From positions 1-32,279 of the forward strand of contig CASEAG010000010.1 in assembly GCA_949285785.1 (NCBI GenBank): a stretch of DNA of 32,279 nucleotides, read 5' to 3'. The notes below the pieces were generated by a model. The model saw only the letters and a program-made list of their open reading frames with translations, made no database searches and was not told where the DNA came from. Positions 8,344 to 14,836 of this stretch are shown here, piece by piece (the stretch's first letter is position 1; each line of letters opens with the position of its first letter). Source of the DNA: an uncultured Spirochaetales bacterium. Its GTDB lineage: Bacteria > Spirochaetota > Spirochaetia > Sphaerochaetales > Sphaerochaetaceae. The position numbers and the translations under genes are program-made.

Positions 8344-8586
8344 ATGGTCTTGGGAGAGGTTGGATCATGCAGACCGTCACAAGATCAGATCAAAGGTGAA
8401 AGAGAGTGGGCTACAGCTGCAAGCCTCATGAGGAATCGTGTTACCTTCGGGTTTGACACCGATGACATTGCGCTTTTCAAGGCATCTGGAAGTGGATACC
8501 CGCAGAAGCTGATGAGAATCCTCATTGAACATATCCCAGATCCTCCAGGAATGATCGTGGCCTGCGACGTCATTATAGCCCTATGA
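8344..8586 (+). pseudogene. BrnA-like antitoxin fragment (possible)
   Basis: An 80-codon frame (ATG at 8344, or 8428) containing EWATAASLMRNRVTFGFDTD and IALFKASGSGYPQKLMRILI. This matches the pattern of the BrnA-type ribbon-helix-helix antitoxin end: a tryptophan segment, then V-T-x-x-x-D, FKA-x-GxGY, and a final helix. The tail after EHI (PDPPGMIVACDVIIAL) is not typical. No BrnT toxin precedes it, and the ribosome-binding site is poor (AAGGG too close to 8344). I read it as a decayed or orphan antitoxin in an accessory island. It could instead be a chance ORF. Confidence 0.35.
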
Positions 8587-8628
8587 AAATTGCAAAAGAT
8601 GGCGGGATGGTCTCTTACGACACCCTTC

Positions 8629-9021
8629 TCAACTTTTCCCAGGATTGTCTTTTGTCAGATACTTTCTGAACAGGTTGGTTGTCATTTTCGATTTCAGGGC
8701 ACCGTCTATGACCCTTTGCAAAACGGAATCCTCAAGACGCTCTTTGATTGTGATCTGCCCGTTTTCGACCATTCTGGTCAGATGATGCACATCAAAAAGC
8801 TGCATCTTGTCGTACACGACATAGGACGGATGCCTGATGAAGCTGCAATCTCCTGCATTCAACACGCAACTGGCATCATAACCCTTGCCGCTCCTGATGG
8901 AGCTCACAAAGACGCATAAGCACACATTCTTGTCGATGATCTTCTCGATGATGATATGCAAATGCTTTCTATCGCCGGGATATGGATATAGAAAAGTGTC
9001 TCCGGGTTCTATTGTCGTCAT
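8629..9021 (-). CDS. Partner of the Panacea protein, candidate toxin
   Basis: A 130-residue protein I do not recognise. The N-terminus EPGDTFLYPYPGDRKHLHII resembles the opening strands of PemK/MazF-like SH3-barrel toxins or other small barrels; this is only a motif-level likeness. The rest (SFIRHPSYVVYDKMQLFD and a basic, helical C-terminus ending around LFRKYLTKDNPGKS) gives no family. Its ATG overlaps the stop of the upstream Panacea gene by four bases (ATGA), so the two are translationally coupled. Stoichiometric coupling to a Panacea-domain antitoxin is the main reason to suspect a toxin. AT-richer codon use than neighbouring genes suggests transfer. Confidence 0.7.
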   Translation of the reverse strand: MTTIEPGDTFLYPYPGDRKHLHIIIEKIIDKNVCLCVFVSSIRSGKGYDASCVLNAGDCSFIRHPSYVVYDKMQLFDVHHLTRMVENGQITIKERLEDSVLQRVIDGALKSKMTTNLFRKYLTKDNPGKS

Positions 9022-9599
9022 GACCGAAGCGCCTGCATGTTCATGTAGTTGTTCTTCTGGATACTGGCCGCGAGGCCCATTTCCTCAATGCATTCATCCC
9101 TATCCTTGTCGGACTTCACGACCTTGACTATATCCTCGATCGTTATGGGGATTGATGAACCCGCAGGATTCTGCCACTCAGCCAGATTCTCGTGACAGTA
9201 TTTGACGACATCCCATGCACTGGCTGATTCGAACCTGTTGCTGATCTCGGCTATGACCTCCATCTCCATAGGGCTGAGCCGGTCATATTCCCCAGGCTCC
9301 TTCATCAGAAACACATCGTATCCGTTCGTCCTGATGCAGGATGCCCAGTAGGAGCCGTTGTCGGTCTTGCTGTCCTTTATCAGATCGTAGATCCTGCTTG
9401 TCACAGGACCGTTGTCCATGGAGACATAGCAATCGGTTGTTATCGAATTGCTCCAGTCGGTTATGTACTGTCTGTCAGCAAGATACAGAAGCTTGATCAT
9501 CTTCAAGTAGTTCATACGCCCTGCATTCAGGCTGAGTAGATAGCAGGCAGCCTGAGTCGCTTTCATTTCATCAAATACGAAAGATATCGAGTACTGCAT
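9018..9599 (-). CDS. Panacea-domain (DUF4065 / SocA-like) protein, probable antitoxin
   Basis: A 193-residue protein with the features of the Panacea/DUF4065 domain (SocA/GepA family). These are an N-terminal helix leading to LKMIKLLYLADRQYITDWSN, the YVSMDNGPVTSRIYDLI block, LSPMEMEVI with a helix after it, and the C-terminal AWDVVKYCHENLAEWQNP segment. Panacea domains are known as promiscuous antitoxins paired with many unrelated toxins, and also as the SocA adaptor and as phage GepA. This gene is first in a two-gene operon with its own near-consensus promoter. AGGA lies about 9 nt before the ATG. The downstream partner overlaps it by 4 bp. Family call confident; antitoxin role inferred from context. 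Confidence 0.85.
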   Translation of the reverse strand: MQYSISFVFDEMKATQAACYLLSLNAGRMNYLKMIKLLYLADRQYITDWSNSITTDCYVSMDNGPVTSRIYDLIKDSKTDNGSYWASCIRTNGYDVFLMKEPGEYDRLSPMEMEVIAEISNRFESASAWDVVKYCHENLAEWQNPAGSSIPITIEDIVKVVKSDKDRDECIEEMGLAASIQKNNYMNMQALRS

Positions 9600-9625
9600 T
9601 TGTCATCTTCCTGCTTTCCGTCTGA

Positions 9626-9654
9626 ATTATCATGATGCATTTCCGATTCGTCAA
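9626..9654 (-). promoter_or_regulatory. Promoter of the Panacea toxin-antitoxin-like operon
   Basis: Minus-strand TTGACG (9654-9649), exactly 17-bp spacer, GATAAT (9631-9626). Predicted +1 is near 9619, a 20-nt leader carrying the AGGA ribosome-binding site. A self-contained strong promoter fits an independent toxin-antitoxin module. Confidence 0.7.
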
Positions 9655-9918
9655 TATGGAAATCTTGACTGCTTGATCACATCAAGGGCCGTGGAAAAAT
9701 CGCTTGCCCTTGGCAATCTGTCCCTGCCAGCGGATATGACCAATAATCCAGGCATTCAAAACGCATACACGCGGCTTGAGCTCCGCCATGGGCTTCGGCC
9801 ATACTGCATCGGGCACTGACATAACGGTGGACGATAGCCTCTCGAAGAATTCGGTAGACGGATGTCGTGAGGCGTTGCTTCCCGACTCGTCGGAAGAGGA
9901 TGAAGGAGGTGATGTCAT
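9655..9918. other. Intergenic part of the accessory island
   Basis: I see no recognisable full gene here. A plus-strand frame around 9680-9830 reads like a short protein remnant but has no start signals and matches nothing I know. A minus-strand 136-codon frame at 9682-10092 has biased composition and no ribosome-binding site. Confidence 0.3.
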
Positions 9919-9987
9919 ATGAGCGACTATGAGACTCTGATGATCGTGATCGCGATTATCACGCTTGTGGTTTCGGTTATAAGATAA
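9919..9987 (+). CDS. 22-residue holin-like toxin (Hol-Tox-like) small membrane protein
   Basis: The ORF encodes 22 residues, MSDYETLMIVIAIITLVVSV followed by IR: a short polar head, then one hydrophobic helix. This closely follows the pattern of the 'putative holin-like toxin' family (M-x-x-YE-x-L-x-x-MI-A-x-x-TLVV...), small peptides related to type I toxins. An exceptionally strong ribosome-binding site (AAGGAGGTGATG, core at 9905-9909) lies 9 nt before the ATG, so translation is very plausible despite the size. No promoter or antisense RNA is clear. Location in an island with a Panacea pair and an antitoxin fragment fits a toxin. It could instead be a fortuitous micro-ORF. Confidence 0.55.
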   Translation: MSDYETLMIVIAIITLVVSVIR

Positions 9988-10177
9988 GCCCCCTTGCTTG
10001 ATGGCCAGACGGATTTCCCAAGGAACATGTCTCAGCAAAGACGGACAGAGCCTCAGGCATGAAGGTTGGAAAAAGTTGTCACCTTGCATCAATACATATC
10101 CTCACGGCAGGTTGCCGAACACTTTATATGCAATATGATCGACAACCTGACATGATGAAACTACATATTCACGTATC
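9988..10177. other. Non-coding stretch with a widely spaced inverted repeat
   Basis: No gene recognised. CAGGTTG (10108-10114) and CAACCTG (10143-10149) form a perfect 7-bp inverted repeat separated by 28 AT-rich bases. This could be an operator or hairpin upstream of the 10260 gene, or related to the small ORF. Function unknown. Confidence 0.3.
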
Positions 10178-10207
10178 TTGTTCATCTGCTGTGATTTGTT
10201 CTATGAT
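10178..10207 (+). promoter_or_regulatory. Candidate promoter of the GT28-type gene
   Basis: TTGTTC (10178-10183), 18-bp spacer, TATGAT (10202-10207). Predicted +1 is near 10214, a leader of about 46 nt that contains GGGAGG at 10242-10247. Confidence 0.4.
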
Positions 10208-10259
10208 GGATAGGAATTTGCTCTGATGAGATAAGGAATGTGGGAGGCTGCGTAGACTG

Positions 10260-11396
10260 ATGCGTGGTGCAATGTTATATGTCAATGCCGGCAAGGGACA
10301 CTATGTACCTGCAATCGCATTGGCGGAAAGCTTCAACAAGGCTGGGCACACCGCGATAGTCGAGGACCTCTTCATAGCCATGGGCACCCCGTTCTGGGAA
10401 TGGTTCTGCAAGTACGACTGGCGCTTCCTGCTCCACCACCCGCACTTGGAAGGCGTCGCCCACTACATGACCGACAACAGGCTCAGCACACAGCTGATCA
10501 AGGGCCAGGGCCTTACAAAGGGCCATCTTGCCTCCCTCGAGGCATGGTACAGGAAGATGAAGCCCGACTTCGTGGTCTCCACGAACTTCCTCGGAGGCAT
10601 CATCCTTCCCGCCGCATTCAGAAAGCTCGGCATCACCATCCCCGTCTACCAGTACGCCGCGGACGTCTTCGACACGCCACGCTCCGGAATCAACAAGGAC
10701 ATCACCAGGATGTACCTGCCCACGGAGCTTGGCGTAAGGAACGCCATCAGGAAGGGCCAGCCGGCCGAGACCGTGGCGCTGTGCCCCTTCCCTCTGCAGT
10801 CATACATCCAGGAGTACAAGCCCATCAGCCAGCAGGAGGCCAGGAAGAAGCTCGGCCTCAAAGACAAGTTCACGATCCTCTTCGCACTTGGTGGAGAAGG
10901 CATCGGACACCCGGACTTCCTCTACAAGATGGTGGACAGGGGCTACAACTGGCAGATCGTCGCGATCGGAGGCATGAGCAAGTCGACAAACAGCGCGTTC
11001 GACAAGTTCTGCAGGGAATACCCATACGTGGACTTCCACCGCCCGGGCTTCGTCAACAACGTCAACGAGTATCTCATCGCATCCGACATACAGATCGGCA
11101 AGGCCGGAGCTAATGCGCTGATGGAGTCGATATACCTGCACCGCCCATGCATCATCTCGGACCTGCTGTATGCAGCCAGAGCGACGAAGGACTTCTTCGC
11201 GGAGAACGAGGTCGGCTGGTGCGAAGGCAGGGTCTCGAAGCAGGTCAGCATCGTCGAGTCATACTTCAACAACTCATCCCTCCTCAACGACATGGCGGAG
11301 CGTTATGCGAAGTTGCCTGTCGAATTCAGTTCAGACCGCTTCAGGGACCAGATCATAAAGGATACGGAAGACTTCTACAGCAGGAACGCCAGGTGA
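10260..11396 (+). CDS. Diacylglycerol glycosyltransferase, MGDG-synthase/UgtP type (GT28-like)
   Basis: A 378-residue glycosyltransferase of the MGDG synthase / processive 1,2-diacylglycerol glucosyltransferase group. The N-terminal domain carries YVNAGKGHYVPAIALAESF (sugar-acceptor/lipid lobe). Then come PDFVVSTNFLGGIILPAAF and DVFDTPRSGINKD. The C-terminal GT28-like lobe has FALGGEGIGHPDFL, VDFHRPGFVNNVNEYLIASD, and the nucleotide-sugar site IGKAGANALMESIYLHRPCI. It acts at the cytoplasmic face of the membrane, adding glucose or galactose to (glycosyl)diacylglycerol. GGGAGG is 12 nt before the ATG at 10260, rather far, so M4 at 10269 is possible. It is convergent with, and 3 bp from, a GT4 gene of the alpha-glucosyl-diacylglycerol type. 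The pair probably builds a diglycosyl lipid. Confidence 0.85.
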   Translation: MRGAMLYVNAGKGHYVPAIALAESFNKAGHTAIVEDLFIAMGTPFWEWFCKYDWRFLLHHPHLEGVAHYMTDNRLSTQLIKGQGLTKGHLASLEAWYRKMKPDFVVSTNFLGGIILPAAFRKLGITIPVYQYAADVFDTPRSGINKDITRMYLPTELGVRNAIRKGQPAETVALCPFPLQSYIQEYKPISQQEARKKLGLKDKFTILFALGGEGIGHPDFLYKMVDRGYNWQIVAIGGMSKSTNSAFDKFCREYPYVDFHRPGFVNNVNEYLIASDIQIGKAGANALMESIYLHRPCIISDLLYAARATKDFFAENEVGWCEGRVSKQVSIVESYFNNSSLLNDMAERYAKLPVEFSSDRFRDQIIKDTEDFYSRNAR

Positions 11397-11406
11397 CGTT
11401 CACCTG
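11390..11406. repeat. Inverted repeat spanning both convergent stop codons
   Basis: CAGGTGA (11390-11396), 3-nt loop CGT, TCACCTG (11400-11406): perfect 7-bp arms that include the TGA of the plus-strand gene and the TGA of the minus-strand gene. No T-run on either side. It may be a weak bidirectional terminator or an RNA-end stabiliser. It also means the last codons of the two genes are reverse complements. Confidence 0.5.
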
Positions 11407-12569
11407 TCCACTTCGTCCATCCTCTTCTCGATGACAGAGCGGAACACCCTCATCAGATTGTCTGCAAAGCGCACCAGCGAGAACTTGTCCACGCTCTCGA
11501 GTGCGGCGGTACCCATCTTTTGGCGTAGCAGAGGATCGTCTATGAGGGGGACGACGGCCTCCTGGAACTCCTCGTCAGAGGTGAAATCGTATCCGTTGAT
11601 GCCACGGATCAGCGACATGTCCAGGGCGGGATCCCTTCTGCAGACGATCGGGAGCGAACATGCCAGCGCCTCGATGTAGGTCAGGCCCTGTATCTCGCTC
11701 ATCGAGCTGCTTATGTATACGTCGCCGACCTTGAAGTACTTCCACACGTCGTCCATCGGGACGTTGCCGGTGAACTTCACCCTGTCCTGGATGCCGAGAT
11801 CCGAGACCATCGTCTCCAGGCGCTGGCGGTCGGTTCCGTCCCCTACGATCAGGAGCTTGACCGCCGGGCGGACCTTCAGAAGCGAGCGGAAGTGCTCGAT
11901 GCTCTCGCCCACGTTCTTCTCCTCGCTCAGGCGACATACAGATACCAGCACGACATCATCGACGCCGAAGCCGTATGATCTTCTCAACGTAGCTCGCTCA
12001 TCTGCTTCCAGGATTCCGTCCAGATGCCTGAGGTCAAGGCCGCAGGGGATGACCTCCATGGGGTTGCGCGTCCCATAGCGCATCAGCAGGTCGTAGTTCT
12101 TCTGCGTCGGGCAGATGATGTAGTCGACCTTCTTCAGTATTCTTGGGATGAACGTGGAGGTTGCCCATGACCACAGCCTGTCGCTCTTCGTGAAGTGTAT
12201 GCCATAGGCGTCGAAGTCGGTGTGGCAGGTGTGGACGAGCGGGATGTGCAGACGACGGGCTATCTTCTTGGCATAGACCATGGTGAAGAACTCGCACTGG
12301 GAATGGACTATGTCAGGAGCCCATTCGTAGATCTGGTCAAGCAGCGGATCTGAAAAGGCAAGAGTGGCATAGGAGTCCTTGTAGAACTGGGGAAGGTTGC
12401 TCCTGAAATAGTACACCCCGCCCTCGTACGTCGACGTCTTTCCGTCATGGATCGTGAGGATGCGCACCTCATGGCCCTGCTCCTCAAGACACTTCCTCTC
12501 GTTGAGGACCGCCGTGGTCACTCCGCACTGGAATGGAAGATAGAATTCGGTGGTGATCAGAATCTTCAT
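11400..12569 (-). CDS. GT4 glycosyltransferase, probable 1,2-diacylglycerol 3-alpha-glucosyltransferase
   Basis: A 389-residue GT-B enzyme of family 4. It begins MKILITTEFYLPFQCGVTTA and has VHTCHTDFDAYGIHF and IICPTQKNYDLLMRYGT in the acceptor lobe. It also carries the typical VSVCRLSEEKNV, LLIVGDGTDRQRLE, VKFTGNVPMDDVWKYF and the EX7E-type block SSSMSEIQGLTYIEALAC. The arrangement (GVTT head, HTDFDAYG, E-GLTYIEALA) is that of bacterial alpha-monoglucosyl-diacylglycerol synthases. ATG at 12569 is preferred over TTG at 12575; the Shine-Dalgarno is weak (GAGTGAG). It has its own promoter at 12594-12622. With the convergent MGDG-synthase-like gene it probably makes mono- then diglycosyl-diacylglycerol. 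Confidence 0.83.
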   Translation of the reverse strand: MKILITTEFYLPFQCGVTTAVLNERKCLEEQGHEVRILTIHDGKTSTYEGGVYYFRSNLPQFYKDSYATLAFSDPLLDQIYEWAPDIVHSQCEFFTMVYAKKIARRLHIPLVHTCHTDFDAYGIHFTKSDRLWSWATSTFIPRILKKVDYIICPTQKNYDLLMRYGTRNPMEVIPCGLDLRHLDGILEADERATLRRSYGFGVDDVVLVSVCRLSEEKNVGESIEHFRSLLKVRPAVKLLIVGDGTDRQRLETMVSDLGIQDRVKFTGNVPMDDVWKYFKVGDVYISSSMSEIQGLTYIEALACSLPIVCRRDPALDMSLIRGINGYDFTSDEEFQEAVVPLIDDPLLRQKMGTAALESVDKFSLVRFADNLMRVFRSVIEKRMDEVDR

Positions 12570-12593
12570 CGGCAAAGCTCACTCGACCATTCA

Positions 12594-12622
12594 AGTCTAC
12601 CCGGGATGTCACTGTCAGGCAA
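12594..12622 (-). promoter_or_regulatory. Candidate promoter of the GT4 gene
   Basis: Minus-strand TTGCCT (12622-12617), 17-bp spacer, TAGACT (12599-12594). Predicted +1 is near 12587, an 18-nt leader. Just upstream, over the end of the GT2 gene, lies the palindrome GAGAATTCTC (12627-12636), a possible operator. Confidence 0.5.
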
Positions 12623-12633
12623 GAAGAGAATTC

Positions 12634-13659
12634 TCACATCACCCTGCAGTACAGCCAGGCGAGAAGATACATCAGTCCATAGCGCCGCTTCGACATGGCG
12701 CCCAGAATCCAGCGGTTGTAGAAGAACGCGTGCGAATAACGTCTTCCAGCCAGTCCCCTGGCATGGAAGTCGTCGCATACGCATCTCATGGCCTCGAGTC
12801 TGGCGGTCCTCGTACCATGACTGCCGTATGCCGACACGATTCCGTAGGCGGCCACATGGCACCAGTTCTGGAACAGCGCCTCGTCTATGCTCAGCCTTGA
12901 CAGGTGCATTTCGTCATTCACATCCCTGACGAAGTCGTATATCCTGGTCGCCTGCTGGTAGTAGTCGGCATAGTAACGTCTGGTCATCTGCCCTTCGTGG
13001 AGGACATAGCAGTAGGAGTTGTCTGGGATGACGGCAAGCGATGATGCCGCCAGGAAGGCGGGATATGTCCTCACCGCATCCTCGCCCAGATGCAGGTCCT
13101 CGGCAATCCGGCCAAGGGATATCTCCAGCAGCTCCTTCTTCATGACCTTCGGCCAGAGATTGGGCGATACGTTGCGGTTGGTCTTCTTCCTGTTGAAGCG
13201 GAAGATCTCAGGCTTGATCGCCTCGTACTCGCCTCCTTTGTAGACGCCGCATGGGAGAGAGTCATTCACGTTCCATGTCCTGCCGTTGGACTTCTGGCAA
13301 CGCCAGCCCGTGAGGACGATGTCGACATCATCCCCCACGATGACATCATGGATCCGCTGGAGTCTGCCATCGTCTATATAATCGTCGGCATCCACCCAGA
13401 CTATGTAACCACCACTTGCCGCCCTAAGACCTTCGTCCCGGGCGACGACGACGCCTCTGTTGCGGCTGAAGTGGATGACCTTCACCCTGTCGTCCTGTCT
13501 TTCGTACCTCTGGCAGATTGCAAGACAGCCATCCGGGCTGCAGTCGTCGACGAGGATCAGTTCGAAGTCGCCGAAGCTCTGGCCGAGGATGCTGCCTATG
13601 CATTTGTCCAGATGCCGCTCTGCCTTGTAGATGGGGACTATGACGGAGAAGAATGCCAT
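12634..13659 (-). CDS. GT2 glycosyltransferase (second of a tandem pair)
   Basis: A 341-residue family-2 GT-A enzyme. It shows SVIVPIYKAERHLDKCIGSI, LILVDDCSPDG, RNRGVVVARDEGL and the metal-binding DXD-like VDADDYIDDG. A C-terminal variable region follows with KVMKKELLEI and many aromatic residues. No transmembrane segments are evident. It starts 4 nt after the stop of the upstream paralogue at 13664, with AAGGTGG inside that gene's end, so the two are co-expressed. It shares the block SILGQSFGDFELILVDD exactly with its neighbour, showing a tandem duplication. It probably adds sugars to a surface polysaccharide or lipid-linked oligosaccharide; donor and acceptor unknown. Confidence 0.88.
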   Translation of the reverse strand: MAFFSVIVPIYKAERHLDKCIGSILGQSFGDFELILVDDCSPDGCLAICQRYERQDDRVKVIHFSRNRGVVVARDEGLRAASGGYIVWVDADDYIDDGRLQRIHDVIVGDDVDIVLTGWRCQKSNGRTWNVNDSLPCGVYKGGEYEAIKPEIFRFNRKKTNRNVSPNLWPKVMKKELLEISLGRIAEDLHLGEDAVRTYPAFLAASSLAVIPDNSYCYVLHEGQMTRRYYADYYQQATRIYDFVRDVNDEMHLSRLSIDEALFQNWCHVAAYGIVSAYGSHGTRTARLEAMRCVCDDFHARGLAGRRYSHAFFYNRWILGAMSKRRYGLMYLLAWLYCRVM

Positions 13660-13663
13660 CGCT

Positions 13664-14728
13664 TCATACCACCTTCTGTGAAATATATAGGACAGGTCGC
13701 CGAAGGAGCGAAATCAGATCCCCAACGAAACAGACGAGCCGGGGACTCGGTCTCCTCATCAGGCCCAGCAGCATACGGTTGGGATTGCGGACCTCCCTCA
13801 TGCAGATACGGCTCACGGCATCGGTGAACTCGGGAGATGACAGCATCCTTGACACTGTCTCTCTTCTCTGGGCTCTGGTCCTGTCGTTTTTCATAAGGTA
13901 TTCGTTGTAGTAGGCGTTTATCGTGAAGAAGCACACCTCATAGTCCATTTCGCGCTGGAAGAGGTCGTCATGACGGACCTCGGGAATGCTCCTCAGGCTG
14001 TTGCACAGCTTCATCGAACGGGCGAAGAGATCCTTCTTGTACACCCAGGATACCGAACTCTGATTCAGACGGTACATATAGCCGACCTTGTCCCGTGGAA
14101 GTATGGAGATCGACGAGGCCTTCACCACGCACGTATAGGTGCACAAAAGATCCTCCCCCATCTGTACATCTGACGGGACGCCGTGTATCACCTCGGAAAA
14201 CAGCTGACGTCTGAACAGCTTGAGCGCCTTGGACGAATGTATCCCGCGCTGGCCATACAGGCTGTGGTTGGAGAACATATTGGGGATTATGTACGACTCG
14301 ATCGCCTTTCGGTCGTAGAATCCAGGCTCGAGCTTGTCGGCATAGGATTTCATCCTCCTGGTGCCGAAGGAGCATCCGGCGATGGTGACTATGTCGGAGT
14401 GGTTGCGCCCGACTTCCTCCATCATGGTCTCGTACATCCCCTGCCTTATATAGTCGTCGCTGTCTATGAAGCTCAGATAATCGCCGCTGGCGGCATCCAC
14501 CCCGTTGCGCGTCGCGACCATCTGTCCCTGGTTCTCCTGATGAATCACCTTCACCCTGTCATCTCTGGACTCGTAGGAGCGGCAGATGGACAGGGAATCG
14601 TCCGACGAACCATCGTCGACCAGAATCAGCTCGAAGTCGCCGAAGCTCTGGCCCAGGATGCTCGATATGCATTCATCAAGATACTGCCGGGTATTGAATA
14701 CCGGGACGATGACCGATAGCCGTGCCAT
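13664..14728 (-). CDS. GT2 glycosyltransferase (first of a tandem pair)
   Basis: A 354-residue family-2 GT-A enzyme. It shows LSVIVPVFNTRQYLDECISS, LILVDDGSSDDSLSICRSYE, HQENQGQMVATRNGVDAASG and the DXD-like FIDSDDYIRQG. The C-terminal part has QMGEDLLCTYTCVVKASS, as in capsule and O-unit transferases. GTAGGAG lies 6 nt before the ATG. A near-perfect promoter lies upstream, divergent from licD. It is paralogous to the 12634 gene. The pairing with LicD suggests a glycan that is later decorated with phosphocholine or a similar group. The precise substrate cannot be read. Confidence 0.88.
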   Translation of the reverse strand: MARLSVIVPVFNTRQYLDECISSILGQSFGDFELILVDDGSSDDSLSICRSYESRDDRVKVIHQENQGQMVATRNGVDAASGDYLSFIDSDDYIRQGMYETMMEEVGRNHSDIVTIAGCSFGTRRMKSYADKLEPGFYDRKAIESYIIPNMFSNHSLYGQRGIHSSKALKLFRRQLFSEVIHGVPSDVQMGEDLLCTYTCVVKASSISILPRDKVGYMYRLNQSSVSWVYKKDLFARSMKLCNSLRSIPEVRHDDLFQREMDYEVCFFTINAYYNEYLMKNDRTRAQRRETVSRMLSSPEFTDAVSRICMREVRNPNRMLLGLMRRPSPRLVCFVGDLISLLRRPVLYISQKVV

Positions 14729-14765
14729 GTACAGCTCCTACTCCGCCTTCCTGTTCATGGTCGAC

Positions 14766-14794
14766 ATTATAGCCCCAGAACGCTCTGGCATCAA
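14766..14794 (-). promoter_or_regulatory. Promoter of the GT2 pair
   Basis: Minus-strand TTGATG (14794-14789), 17-bp spacer, consensus TATAAT (14771-14766). +1 is near 14759. The spacer holds an inverted repeat CCAGA (14775-14779) / TCTGG (14784-14788) between the two hexamers, a possible repressor site. Confidence 0.75.
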
Positions 14795-14820
14795 ACCAGG
14801 TGCCAATCATCCTCATTACA

Positions 14821-14829
14821 TGCTAATAT
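14821..14829 (+). promoter_or_regulatory. Extended -10 of licD, predicted leaderless
   Basis: TGC-TAATAT, an extended -10, with a weak -35 (TGCCAA at 14801-14806). Standard spacing places +1 at 14836-14837, at or one base before the ATG at 14837. No ribosome-binding site precedes it. Confidence 0.6.
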
Positions 14830-14836
14830 TCGTCAT

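Noticed and set aside
9682-10092. 136-codon minus-strand frame in the accessory island
   Set aside because: No ribosome-binding site, low-complexity Ser/His/Arg-rich stretches, and it lies opposite the better-supported 22-residue ORF.
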